A DNA stretch of 64,000 bases from Oerskovia douganii (GTDB lineage: Bacteria; Actinomycetota; Actinomycetes; Actinomycetales; Cellulomonadaceae), in contig NZ_JACSPN010000014.1 of the NCBI RefSeq assembly GCF_015142735.1, positions 1 through 64,000 on the forward strand. The letters are read 5' to 3'. Position numbers and translations under genes: made by a program. Positions 35,990 through 43,764 of the stretch are shown one piece after another. Position 1 is the stretch's first letter. Each line of letters opens with the position of its first letter. The notes beneath the pieces were generated by a model. It made no database searches. It was given only the letters and a program-made list of their open reading frames with translations, and was not told the DNA's origin.

Positions 35990-36673
35990 TCACGGTAGAC
36001 GCGGGGACCTCCCGTCGCCCGCCGACCCGTCCTCGGCCGACGGCCCCCGGATCGCGAGCAGGTCCGCGAGCAGCACCCGCGCCCGCGGCCGCCCCGTCCG
36101 GCGGTGCCGCAGGTCGAGGACCTGCAGCGCGGCGCGCACGTCCAGGCCGCCGCGCTCGAGGAGCGCCCGCAGGACCGGCACGGCCAGCACCGGATCCGTC
36201 AGGCAGGCGACGTCGACCGCGGTCCGCTCGACCGTCGTCACCAGCACCGTGCCGATCCGCACGGTCTCCGGACGCAGGAGCGCGCTCTGGCGCGACACGC
36301 GCCCCGGACGGGGCGGGGGACGGTGGACGCCCAGGGGGTACACGACCTCGAGACCTGCGCCCTCCGGCGTCCCGCAGTGCACCCAGGCCGCGCTCGTGCC
36401 GCCGACCACGGTCCGCGGGGGCACCTGGGGAGCCAAGGACAGCGCACGCACCGCGGGGGTGAGCGCCGTCGTCGGGCGGACCGCCGCGTCCTCCCGGACC
36501 CGGACGAGCGCGCCGCACCGCACCAGGTCCCCCCATGCGACGCGACCTCCGACGTGCTCCGGCCCGACCACCAGAGGTGCGTCGTCCACGCGGACGTCCA
36601 TGGCGAGGTCCGCGGGGGTCGCCGCCCCCGGGCCGGCGGCGGCGCGGGAGAGGGGAGGGAGCAGGGTGGTCAC
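35990..36673 (-). CDS. AbiEi-like hypothetical protein
   Basis: A 227-aa soluble protein with features seen in actinobacterial AbiEi/DUF559-type proteins: a short N-terminal segment GDLVRCGALVRVREDA (winged-helix-like), then a GGTSAAWVHC region and the hallmark TTVERTAVDVACL. The nuclease-like DUF559 C-terminal domain that often follows is missing. Function is unknown and no toxin partner is adjacent. GTG at 36673 is chosen with CCAGG nine bases upstream; GTG at 36679 is close. It is followed by the PolDom gene after five bases. Confidence 0.55.
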   Translation of the reverse strand: MTTLLPPLSRAAAGPGAATPADLAMDVRVDDAPLVVGPEHVGGRVAWGDLVRCGALVRVREDAAVRPTTALTPAVRALSLAPQVPPRTVVGGTSAAWVHCGTPEGAGLEVVYPLGVHRPPPRPGRVSRQSALLRPETVRIGTVLVTTVERTAVDVACLTDPVLAVPVLRALLERGGLDVRAALQVLDLRHRRTGRPRARVLLADLLAIRGPSAEDGSAGDGRSPRLP

Positions 36674-36705
36674 GGTCACCAGCCTGGCGTGTCCGGCGGG
36701 CACGC

Positions 36706-36768
36706 ACGAGGGGCCCGCGTGAACCTGTGGACAGCGGTGCCGTCCACAGGCCCTCGCGGGCCCCTCGT
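36706..36768. terminator. compound nested hairpin after the DUF349 gene
   Basis: Outer arms 36706-36719 and 36755-36768 pair perfectly over 14 bp, and inner arms CCTGTGGAC (36724-36732) and GTCCACAGG (36742-36750) over 9 bp. The structure lies 12 bases past the DUF349 stop on the minus strand and just upstream of the AbiEi-like start, so it probably ends the ppi-DUF349 transcript. Confidence 0.7.
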
Positions 36769-36779
36769 AGGGTGCGGGA

Positions 36780-38528
36780 TCAGCCGCGCGAGTCCTCGGC
36801 GGCCTTGACGACCTGCTCGAGCCACGCACGACGCGCCGTAATCGCGGACTCGACCTCGGCGACCTTGCGCTTGTCACCCTTGGCCTGTGCGGCCGCCAGG
36901 TCCTCCTCGAGGCCCGCGATCGCGGCCTCGAGCTGCGCGGCAGCCCCCTCGGCACGCGCCCGGGTCTCGGGGTTCGAGCGCGACCACTGCGACTGCTCGG
37001 CGTCACGGACCGCGGTCTCGACCGCGCGCAGGCGAGCCTCGACGCGCTGGACGTCGGCACGCGGGACCTTGCCCGCGTCCTCCCACTTCTCCTGGATGTC
37101 GCGCAGCGCCGACTTGGCCTGGGCCAGGTCCGTCACCGGCACGAGCTTCTCCGCCTGCTCGAGCAGAGCCTCCTTGACCACGAGGTTCTGCGCGTACTCG
37201 GCGTCCGTCGCCGCGTTGAGCTCGTCGCGTGCCTGGAAGAACGCGTCCTGCGCCGCGCGGAAACGCGCCCACAGTGCGTCGTCGTCCCGGCGGTTGGCCC
37301 GCCCGGCGGCCTTCCACTCGGTCATGAGGTCACGGAAGGCACCCGCCGTGGCACCCCAGTCCGTGCTGTTCTGCAGGGCCTCGGCACGCTGGACGAGCTT
37401 CTCCTTGACCTCCTTGGCCGAGGAGTTGCGCTGCTCGAGCTCGGCGAAGTAGTGCCGACGCTCGCGGTCGAAGGCCGTCCGGGCGTGGCTGAAGCGCTTC
37501 CAGAGCGCCTCCTCGCTCGTCCGGTCGATCCTCGGGCCGTTGCGCTGCGCGTCCTTCCACTGGTCGAGCAGCTTGCGCAGCTCCTCGCCCGCCGGGCGCC
37601 ACTGGATGCGCGCGGGATCCGTCGAGGCGATCTTCTCGGCCGCCTCGATGATCTCGGTGCGGGCGGCGAGCGCTGCCTCCTTGGCGGCGTTGCGCTCGGC
37701 CTCGAGCTCGGCACGACGCGCCGCGGCGACCGAGCGCAGGGACTCGACGTGCGCACGCAGGCCGTCCAGGTCGCCCACCGCGGACGGCTCGGCGGTCTCC
37801 TCGGTGAGCTTGGCGAGGGTCGAGTCGATCTCCTTGACCGACAGGTCCGTGCCGGTCAGGCGCGCCTCGAAGAGCGCGACCTTCGCGTGCAGGTCGAGAT
37901 AGCGGCGCACGTACAGCGCGAGCGCCTCCTCGGGGCTGACCCCGGGGAACTGCCCGACGCTGCGCTCGCCCGCGGCCTCGGTCACGTAGACCGTGCCGTC
38001 CTCGTCGACACGGCCGAAGCCCGCAGCGGCCTTGGCGGCCGCGCTGTCGTCGGGGACGACGGCCGCAGCGGCGGCCGGGGCGATGGTCGCGGCAGCGGGC
38101 GCCGCCGGTGCCGGGGTCCCCGGCTTGGGCGGACGCGGCACGGGGATCGCGCTCGGCTTGGGAGCCGCCGAGGGCTTGGGCGCGGCGGACGGCTTGGGCG
38201 CGGGCGCGGCGACCTCGGCGGGAGCCTCGGCCTGAGCGGGCTCTGCCTCAGCCTCAGCCTCAGCCGCGGGTGCGGGCGCGTCGGGCGCCGAGGAGGCCTC
38301 GGCCTCCGGGGCGACCGGCTCTGCGGGCTTCTCGGAAGGAGTCTCGTCCGCGACGGTCTCCGCGTCGGCGTCGTTCGCGGCGGGGGCCTCGGACTCGACC
38401 GTCTCCGCTGCGTCGGGCGCGGCCTCGGTCGGTTCAGCGACCGCCGGCACCTCGACCTGCTCCGTAGCGGCGGCCTCCTCGGATGCCTGCGCCGGAGAGT
38501 TCGCGTGGTTCTCGGTGCTCTCGCTCAC
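36780..38528 (-). CDS. DUF349 domain protein
   Basis: A 582-aa protein in two parts. Residues 1-180 are low-complexity Glu/Ala/Pro (SAAPKP-like repeats), likely disordered. The rest is alpha-helical with several DUF349 repeats, each of about 70-75 residues with W-x6-A pattern (for example IQWRPAGEELRKLLDQWKDA). The family is linked to ribosome or translation-associated roles in some bacteria, but function is not established. It overlaps the cyclophilin gene stop by four bases (ATGA), so it is translated from the same mRNA. Confidence 0.87.
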   Translation of the reverse strand: MSESTENHANSPAQASEEAAATEQVEVPAVAEPTEAAPDAAETVESEAPAANDADAETVADETPSEKPAEPVAPEAEASSAPDAPAPAAEAEAEAEPAQAEAPAEVAAPAPKPSAAPKPSAAPKPSAIPVPRPPKPGTPAPAAPAAATIAPAAAAAVVPDDSAAAKAAAGFGRVDEDGTVYVTEAAGERSVGQFPGVSPEEALALYVRRYLDLHAKVALFEARLTGTDLSVKEIDSTLAKLTEETAEPSAVGDLDGLRAHVESLRSVAAARRAELEAERNAAKEAALAARTEIIEAAEKIASTDPARIQWRPAGEELRKLLDQWKDAQRNGPRIDRTSEEALWKRFSHARTAFDRERRHYFAELEQRNSSAKEVKEKLVQRAEALQNSTDWGATAGAFRDLMTEWKAAGRANRRDDDALWARFRAAQDAFFQARDELNAATDAEYAQNLVVKEALLEQAEKLVPVTDLAQAKSALRDIQEKWEDAGKVPRADVQRVEARLRAVETAVRDAEQSQWSRSNPETRARAEGAAAQLEAAIAGLEEDLAAAQAKGDKRKVAEVESAITARRAWLEQVVKAAEDSRG

Positions 38529-39229
38529 TGGGTCTCAACTCCTTCGATGGTGACCGGGGTGGCGGGGGTGCCGTCGACGGCCCCGTCCGCGGTCCCCGCG
38601 TCAGCGACTGCTCGGACGACGTCCAAGCCGGATGTGATCTTGCCGAAGACGGTGTACCCACCGGTGTCCGTCGGCAAGGTGCTGTCCTCGTAGACGAGGA
38701 AGAACTGGCTGCCCTGGGAGTCCGTCGACAGCGCACGGGCCATGGCGATGGTGCCCGCGGGGAAGAACCCGTCCTCGGGCGTGTTCTCGACGGGACCGAA
38801 CGTGTAGCCGGGCCCGCCCGTGCCCGTGCCCGTGGGGTCGCCGCACTGCAGGACGAAGATGTTCGCGGTCGTCAGCCGGTGGCAGTCGGTGTCGTCGAAG
38901 AACCCGCCGCGCGCGAGCGAGACGAAGCTCGCGACCGTCTGCGGTGCCGCCTGGCCGTCGAGCGTGAAGGCGATGTCCCCGGCGCTGGTGCGCAGCTCGC
39001 CCGTCCACTCGCGGTCCTGCGCGTCGGAGGCCGGGGGGAGCGTGAACGTCTTGGCCGGAGCGTTGGCCACGAAGGCGATCGCGGTGCCGCCCGCGACGAG
39101 GGCGAGCCCCGCGACCGCACCGGCGACGGTCCACGTCCGACGCCTGCGGGCGTGCGCCTGCGCCTGGCGCTGGGTCCACCTCAGCTCGCGCCGACGGGCG
39201 CGCTCACGTTCGCGCTTGCTCGTTGACAC
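38525..39229 (-). CDS. membrane-anchored cyclophilin peptidyl-prolyl isomerase
   Basis: A 234-aa protein with a basic cytoplasmic N-terminus, one helix at about 32-52, and an extracytoplasmic cyclophilin domain from about residue 65. The domain shows DCHRLTTANIFVLQCGDP (His-Arg active-site region), AMARALSTDSQGSQFFLVYED, and GGYTVFGKITSG. It matches the mycobacterial PpiB-type protein encoded after relA. It probably helps folding of exported proteins. The N-terminal signal-anchor has no lipobox. DUF349 follows with a four-base overlap. Confidence 0.9.
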   Translation of the reverse strand: MSTSKRERERARRRELRWTQRQAQAHARRRRTWTVAGAVAGLALVAGGTAIAFVANAPAKTFTLPPASDAQDREWTGELRTSAGDIAFTLDGQAAPQTVASFVSLARGGFFDDTDCHRLTTANIFVLQCGDPTGTGTGGPGYTFGPVENTPEDGFFPAGTIAMARALSTDSQGSQFFLVYEDSTLPTDTGGYTVFGKITSGLDVVRAVADAGTADGAVDGTPATPVTIEGVETQ

Positions 39230-39417
39230 CCCAACTCCTTCGTCTCACGCCACGGGCAGGTCCGCGTGCCGGCGCGAAGGCGCGTGCTCGCACGGGTGGT
39301 CCACGGTTTCAGAGGACAGTCTAGGCACCGGGAGCGTTCCGGCGCGGTGACTTTCCGCCCGCGAGGTCACGGTCCGGTATCAGGTGCCCCGCCGGGCGGG
39401 GTCGGTACTGTCCCTCC

Positions 39418-40266
39418 ATGGACGTCTTCCTGGTGGTCGCCCCCGTGTTCGGAACCAACTGCACGGTCGTCGCGCCGCCCGCCCCGGACGGGCCCGACGG
39501 CGCCGCGCGCCCGTGCGTGATCGTCGACGCAGGGGCCGGGGTCGTCCCCGGCGTGGTCGAGGTCGTGCGTGAGCACGGCCTGTCGCCGCGGGCGGTCTTG
39601 GCGACGCACGGGCACGCCGACCACACGTGGGACGCGGCCGAGCTGTGCGACCTCTACGGCGTGCCACTGTGGATCCACGCGCGCGACGCGTACCGCCTCG
39701 CGGACCCCCTCGGCACGGTCGAGGACGCGCCGCCCTCGACCGGCGAGCGCGCCGCCACGCTCGCGAGCGCGCTCCGGCAGCAGGGCGCACGGATCGAGGA
39801 CTACCGCGAGCCGGTCGACGTGCGGACCTTCGGGACGCCCTGGGCACCGGGGCCCGGCGACCAGCAGGGCGGCGGCAGGGTCGACGGCCGGGTCCCCGCG
39901 GACTCGCGGACCCGGCTCGGCCTGGGCGGTGTCCTGGTCGACGCCCTGCACGCCCCGGGCCACACCCAGGGGTCGACGCTCTACCTGCCGGTCGTCGGGG
40001 ACGCTGCCGCGGACCCCGCCGGGCACGACGAGGGAGGCTCCGGCGGACGGCACGACGCGGCCGGTCTCGTGCTCGCCGGCGACGTCCTGTTCGCCGGCTC
40101 CGTGGGCCGGACCGACCTGCCCGGAGGAGACGGCGAGACGATGCGGCGGACCCTGCGCGACGTCGTCGGGCCGCTCGACGACTCCCTCCAGGTGGTGCCC
40201 GGGCACGGGCCCCTGACCACGGTCGGCCGCGAGCGCCGGACCAACCCGTACCTGCGGGGCCTGTGA
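39418..40266 (+). CDS. MBL-fold metallohydrolase (glyoxalase II-like)
   Basis: A 282-aa metallo-beta-lactamase-fold hydrolase with the metal motif THGHADHTWD at about residue 62 (HxHxDH), a later His in HAPGHTQGSTLYLP, Asp in LVLAGDVLFAGSVGRTDLP, and a C-terminal His in VVPGHGPLTT. Same place as Rv2581c next to hisS in mycobacteria, where it is called a glyoxalase II. Thioester substrate is likely but unproven. Two hydrophilic inserts of about 15-20 residues are present. ATG at 39418. Confidence 0.9.
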   Translation: MDVFLVVAPVFGTNCTVVAPPAPDGPDGAARPCVIVDAGAGVVPGVVEVVREHGLSPRAVLATHGHADHTWDAAELCDLYGVPLWIHARDAYRLADPLGTVEDAPPSTGERAATLASALRQQGARIEDYREPVDVRTFGTPWAPGPGDQQGGGRVDGRVPADSRTRLGLGGVLVDALHAPGHTQGSTLYLPVVGDAAADPAGHDEGGSGGRHDAAGLVLAGDVLFAGSVGRTDLPGGDGETMRRTLRDVVGPLDDSLQVVPGHGPLTTVGRERRTNPYLRGL

Positions 40267-40310
40267 ACCGATTGCTCGTCCGGTCCGGGAGTCTGGAAAG
40301 ATCGGGTCCC

Positions 40311-41714
40311 ATGGCCCGACCTACACCTCTCTCCGGTTTCCCCGAATGGCTCCCTGCTGGACGCGTCGTGGAGCAGCACGTGCTCGACACGCTGCGTCGC
40401 ACGTTCGAGCTCCATGGTTTCGCGGGGATCGAGACGCGCGCCGTCGAGCCCCTGGACCAGCTGCTGCGCAAGGGTGAGACCTCCAAGGAGGTGTACGTGC
40501 TGCGTCGGCTCCAGGAGGAGCCCGACGCAGCCGATGCAGGCGCGGGGGACCGGGGTGGCAAGGGCGACAAGCAGCTCGGCCTGCACTTCGACCTGACGGT
40601 GCCGTTCGCGCGCTACGTGCTGGAGAACGCCGGTCACCTGGCGTTCCCGTTCAAGCGTCACCAGATCCAGAAGGTGTGGCGTGGCGAGCGACCCCAGGAC
40701 GGGCGCTTCCGTGAGTTCGTGCAAGCCGACATCGACGTCGTGGGCGCGGGCGAGCTGCCCTACCACTTCGAGGTCGAGCTGCCGCTGGTCATGGCCGAGG
40801 CGCTGGGGGAGCTGCGCTCGATCGGGGTGCCCGAGGTCCGCATCCTGGTGAACAACCGCAAGGTCGCGGAAGGCTTCTACCGCGGGCTGGGCCTGGACGA
40901 CGTCGAGGGCGTGCTGCGCAGCATCGACAAGCTCGACAAGATCGGCCCGGACAAGGTCGCGGCGCTGCTGGTCGCGGAGACGGGTGCGACGCCCGAGCAG
41001 GCGGCCGCGTGCCTGGCGCTCGCGGCGATCTCCGGCTCGGACGCGAGCGTCGCGGAGCGGGTGCGGGCGCTCGCGGCCGAGCACGGTGTGACGTCCGACC
41101 TGCTGGAGGAGGGGCTCGGCGAGCTGTCGGCGCTGATCGACGCGGCGGCCGTGCGGGCGCCCGGCGTGGTGGTCGCGGACCTGAAGATCGCGCGTGGCCT
41201 GGACTACTACACGGGCTCGGTCTACGAGACGGTCCTGGTGGGGCACGAGCAGCTCGGGTCGATCTGCTCGGGCGGGCGCTACGACACGCTGGCGTCGGAC
41301 GGTGCGAACACCTACCCGGGGGTAGGGCTGTCGATCGGTGTCTCGCGGCTGGTCTCGCGGCTGCTGAGCGCGGGCCTGGTGCGCTCGACGCGGTCGGTGC
41401 CGAGCGCCGTGGTGGTCGCGGTGACGAGCGAGGAGACGCGTGCCGCGTCGGACGCGGTCGCGGTCGCGCTGCGCTCGCGGGGCATCCCGGTCGAGGTGGC
41501 GCCGAGCGCGGCGAAGTTCGGCAAGCAGATCAAGTTCGCGGACCGTCGCGGCATCCCGTTCGTGTGGTTCCCTGCGGGGATCGGTGCGGACGGCGAGGTC
41601 GTGCCGCACCAGGTCAAGGACATCCGTTCGGGCGAGCAGGTCGCGGCGGACCCGGCGACGTGGGCGCCGTCCGAGGAGGACCTGTGGCCGCGGGTCGTCC
41701 CGGCGGGGGAGTGA
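40311..41714 (+). CDS. hisS: histidyl-tRNA synthetase
   Basis: A 467-aa class II synthetase that charges tRNA-His. Motif 2 reads KVWRGERPQDGRFREFVQADID, and the histidine-specific motifs are LKIARGLDYYTG and CSGGRYDTLA. The C-terminal anticodon domain has SAAKFGKQIKFAD. An Asp/Gly-rich loop (EPDAADAGAGDRG) interrupts the early core. ATG at 40311, 44 bases after the MBL gene. A long hairpin ends the transcript. Confidence 0.97.
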   Translation: MARPTPLSGFPEWLPAGRVVEQHVLDTLRRTFELHGFAGIETRAVEPLDQLLRKGETSKEVYVLRRLQEEPDAADAGAGDRGGKGDKQLGLHFDLTVPFARYVLENAGHLAFPFKRHQIQKVWRGERPQDGRFREFVQADIDVVGAGELPYHFEVELPLVMAEALGELRSIGVPEVRILVNNRKVAEGFYRGLGLDDVEGVLRSIDKLDKIGPDKVAALLVAETGATPEQAAACLALAAISGSDASVAERVRALAAEHGVTSDLLEEGLGELSALIDAAAVRAPGVVVADLKIARGLDYYTGSVYETVLVGHEQLGSICSGGRYDTLASDGANTYPGVGLSIGVSRLVSRLLSAGLVRSTRSVPSAVVVAVTSEETRAASDAVAVALRSRGIPVEVAPSAAKFGKQIKFADRRGIPFVWFPAGIGADGEVVPHQVKDIRSGEQVAADPATWAPSEEDLWPRVVPAGE

Positions 41715-41748
41715 GACCGCTGCCCGGGCGCTGACCCGGGCGGACGTG

Positions 41749-41785
41749 CGTGAGGCCCGGCAGGGGTTCCCTGCCGGGCCTCACG
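41749..41785. terminator. bidirectional terminator between hisS and the aldo-keto reductase
   Basis: A perfect 17-bp stem (41749-41765 with 41769-41785, 3-nt loop) lies between two converging genes, 34 bases after the hisS stop and 25 from the reductase stop. It can serve both strands. Confidence 0.85.
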
Positions 41786-41810
41786 TGTGCGGGCGGGTGC
41801 CAGGCCGACG

Positions 41811-42701
41811 TCAGGCCTCGGGGATCTCGGCGCCGAAGCTCTCGAGGGTGATGTCGGCGGGGTCGGGGCCGCGGCGCACCCCCTGGTCGAGCGCGTCGAT
41901 CGCGGCGAGCTCGGTGTCGGTCAGCGTGAAGTCGGCCACGTCGAAGTTCTCGGCGATGCGAGCCGGCTTGGTGGACTTGGGGATCGCGGAGCGGCCCTCC
42001 TGCAGGTGCCAGCGCAGCATGACCTGCGCGGCGGACTTCCCGTGCGCCTCGGCGATCGCGAGGATCTCGGGGTCGTCGAACGTGCGTGCGCCGCCCTCGC
42101 GGTAGGACGTGATGCCGCCGATGGGGGACCACGCCTGGGTCAGGATGCCGTGCGCCGCGTCCACGGCCTGGAGATCGCGCTGCTGGAAGTACGGGTGGAC
42201 CTCGATCTGGTTCACGGCCGGGACGACGCTCGCCGTCTCCAGGAGGCGCTCGAGGTGCTCGGGCATGAAGTTGCTCACGCCGATGGCCCGGACCTTGCCG
42301 TCGGCCAGGAGCGTCTCCAGGGCGCGGTAGGCCTCGAGCGTGAGGTCGAACCGGCTCGGCAGCGCCTGGTGCAGGAGCAGCAGGTCGATCTGCTCGACGC
42401 TGAGCTTGCCCGCGGACTTGTCGAACGCGTGCAGCGTCGTGTCGTAGCCGTAGTCGCTGATCCAGACCTTGGTCTCGACGAACACCTCGCTGCGGTCGAG
42501 GCCCGAGTCGGCGAGCGCGCGGCCGACCTCGCGCTCGTTGCCGTACGCCGCGGCGGTGTCCACGAGCCGGTACCCGGTCTCGAGGGCCGTGCGGACCGAG
42601 GCCACCGTCTCGTCGGGCGGCGCCTGGAAGACGCCGAAGCCCAGGGCGGGCATCGTGACGCCGTTGTTCAGGGTGAGGGCGGGGGTCGAGGGGGTGCTCA
42701 T
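41811..42701 (-). CDS. aldo/keto reductase (2,5-diketo-gluconate-reductase type)
   Basis: A 296-aa NADPH-dependent TIM-barrel reductase. It has NGVTMPALGFGVFQ at the start, catalytic Asp and Tyr in LVDTAAAYGNEREVG (about residues 46-55), Lys in FVETKVW, and the His of DLLLLHQALP; the C-terminal IPKSTKPARIAEN segment binds the cofactor phosphate. ATG 42701 has AAGGAG six bases upstream. It is read toward hisS. A truncated alcohol dehydrogenase is encoded 131 bases upstream on the same strand. Confidence 0.92.
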   Translation of the reverse strand: MSTPSTPALTLNNGVTMPALGFGVFQAPPDETVASVRTALETGYRLVDTAAAYGNEREVGRALADSGLDRSEVFVETKVWISDYGYDTTLHAFDKSAGKLSVEQIDLLLLHQALPSRFDLTLEAYRALETLLADGKVRAIGVSNFMPEHLERLLETASVVPAVNQIEVHPYFQQRDLQAVDAAHGILTQAWSPIGGITSYREGGARTFDDPEILAIAEAHGKSAAQVMLRWHLQEGRSAIPKSTKPARIAENFDVADFTLTDTELAAIDALDQGVRRGPDPADITLESFGAEIPEA

Positions 42702-42832
42702 GTGGTGCTCCTTGATCGGTCCTGGTGCTGCGGTCGGTAAGGGAGGTGGCCGGCGCGCCGAGGGGCGCGCGCGGCAGGTCGTACCGGCGAGGAGCGCTGC
42801 TGCTCGCCGGTGGGAGGGGACGGGGTGCGTGC

Positions 42833-43573
42833 TCAGGGCACGAGCGCGACCTTGAGCGCCTCGCGCGCGTCCATGGCGCGGTAGGCCTCGGCGACCTGGT
42901 CGAGCGGGAGGGTGCGGTCGAACACGCGCCCGGGGTCGATGCGCCCGGAGAGCACGTCGGGCAGGACGTCCTCGATGTAGGCGCGCACCGGCGCGGGCCC
43001 GCCCGTCAGGGTGATGTTGCGCCCGAACAGCGAACCCCACCCCACGGGGGCGTCCTCGTACTGCGGGACCCCGACGCGGGAGATGACGCCGCCGACCCGC
43101 ACGACCCCGTACGCCTGCTGGTAGGCGGGCATGTGCCCGACGGCCTCGATCACGACGTGCGTGCCCTGACCGTCGGTCAGGTCGCGGACCCTGGCCACGC
43201 CCTCCTCGCCGCGCTCGGGCACCACGTCGGTCGCGCCGAGCTCGACGCCCAGGTCGGTGCGGTCGGTGTGGCGTCCCATGAGGACGACCCGCTCGGCGCC
43301 GAGCCGTCGCGAGGCGAGGACCGCGGAGAGCCCGACGGCGCCGTCCCCGATCACCGTCACGGTCCGGCCGGGGCCGACCCTGCCCATGTGCGCGGCGTGG
43401 TGCCCGGTGAGGAACACGTCGGACAGCGTCAGCAGCGAGTTCAGCATCGGCTCGTCGGTGTCCGCGAGCGCCGTGCCGGTCTTGACGAGGGTGCCGTCGG
43501 CGAGGGGGATGCGCACGGCCTCGGCCTGCGCACCGCCGACGCCGCCGGTGCCGAAGAAGTGCCGGTGGGCTGG
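42833..43573 (-). pseudogene. zinc-type alcohol dehydrogenase lacking its N-terminal domain
   Basis: The open frame codes only the nucleotide-binding half of a medium-chain dehydrogenase: VTVIGDGAVGLSAVLASRRLGAE (Rossmann motif), the substrate-side tail and family-typical AMDAREALKVALVP end. Family-like sequence begins at about 43573 (PAHRHFFGTGG) and the frame closes at a stop at 43592-43594. The GroES-like zinc domain, about 120 residues, is absent. The only in-frame start nearby is GTG 43516, giving 227 aa. It is probably inactive, and its 5' end has been lost at the junction with the radical SAM gene. Confidence 0.8.
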
Positions 43574-43593
43574 CGGCGCGGACGCGGTTCTTC

Positions 43594-43608
43594 AGGATCG
43601 TCGATCCT
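43594..43608. repeat. 15-bp palindrome at the gene-truncation junction
   Basis: Arms AGGATCG and CGATCCT flank one T (43594-43608), directly followed by a smaller inverted repeat CCTGC/GCAGG (43606-43610 with 43616-43620). It lies within about 25 bases of the point where two truncated genes meet. It may be chance coding sequence or mark a recombination site. Confidence 0.4.
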
Positions 43609-43629
43609 GCGATCAGCAGGAAGCTCGCG

Positions 43630-43764
43630 GTGACCGGGCGCGCCGTGAAGTCCGACGCGCCGCTCACGGTCCGGTCGGTCGAGGACACCGGGGAGGTGCG
43701 CGACCTTCTCGACCTCACGACCGGGACTGGGGACTTCATCGCGAACGGTGTCATCAGCCACAAC
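43630..43764 (+). other. intein C-terminal segment (IntC-like)
   Basis: Forty-five codons precede the first extein residue. They end with GDFIANGVISHN followed by Cys (43765-43767), the standard C-terminal splice junction (block F/G: penultimate His, final Asn, +1 Cys). The insertion point is directly before a Cys of the radical SAM cluster motif. The N-terminal intein blocks (A, B) are not found upstream. The length is close to that of natural IntC fragments of split inteins. Confidence 0.8.

Noticed and set aside
36706-36768. Replication origin or attachment site because of DnaA-like words
   Set aside because: Only two imperfect boxes, no AT-rich region, no dnaA or integrase nearby; a terminator fits better.
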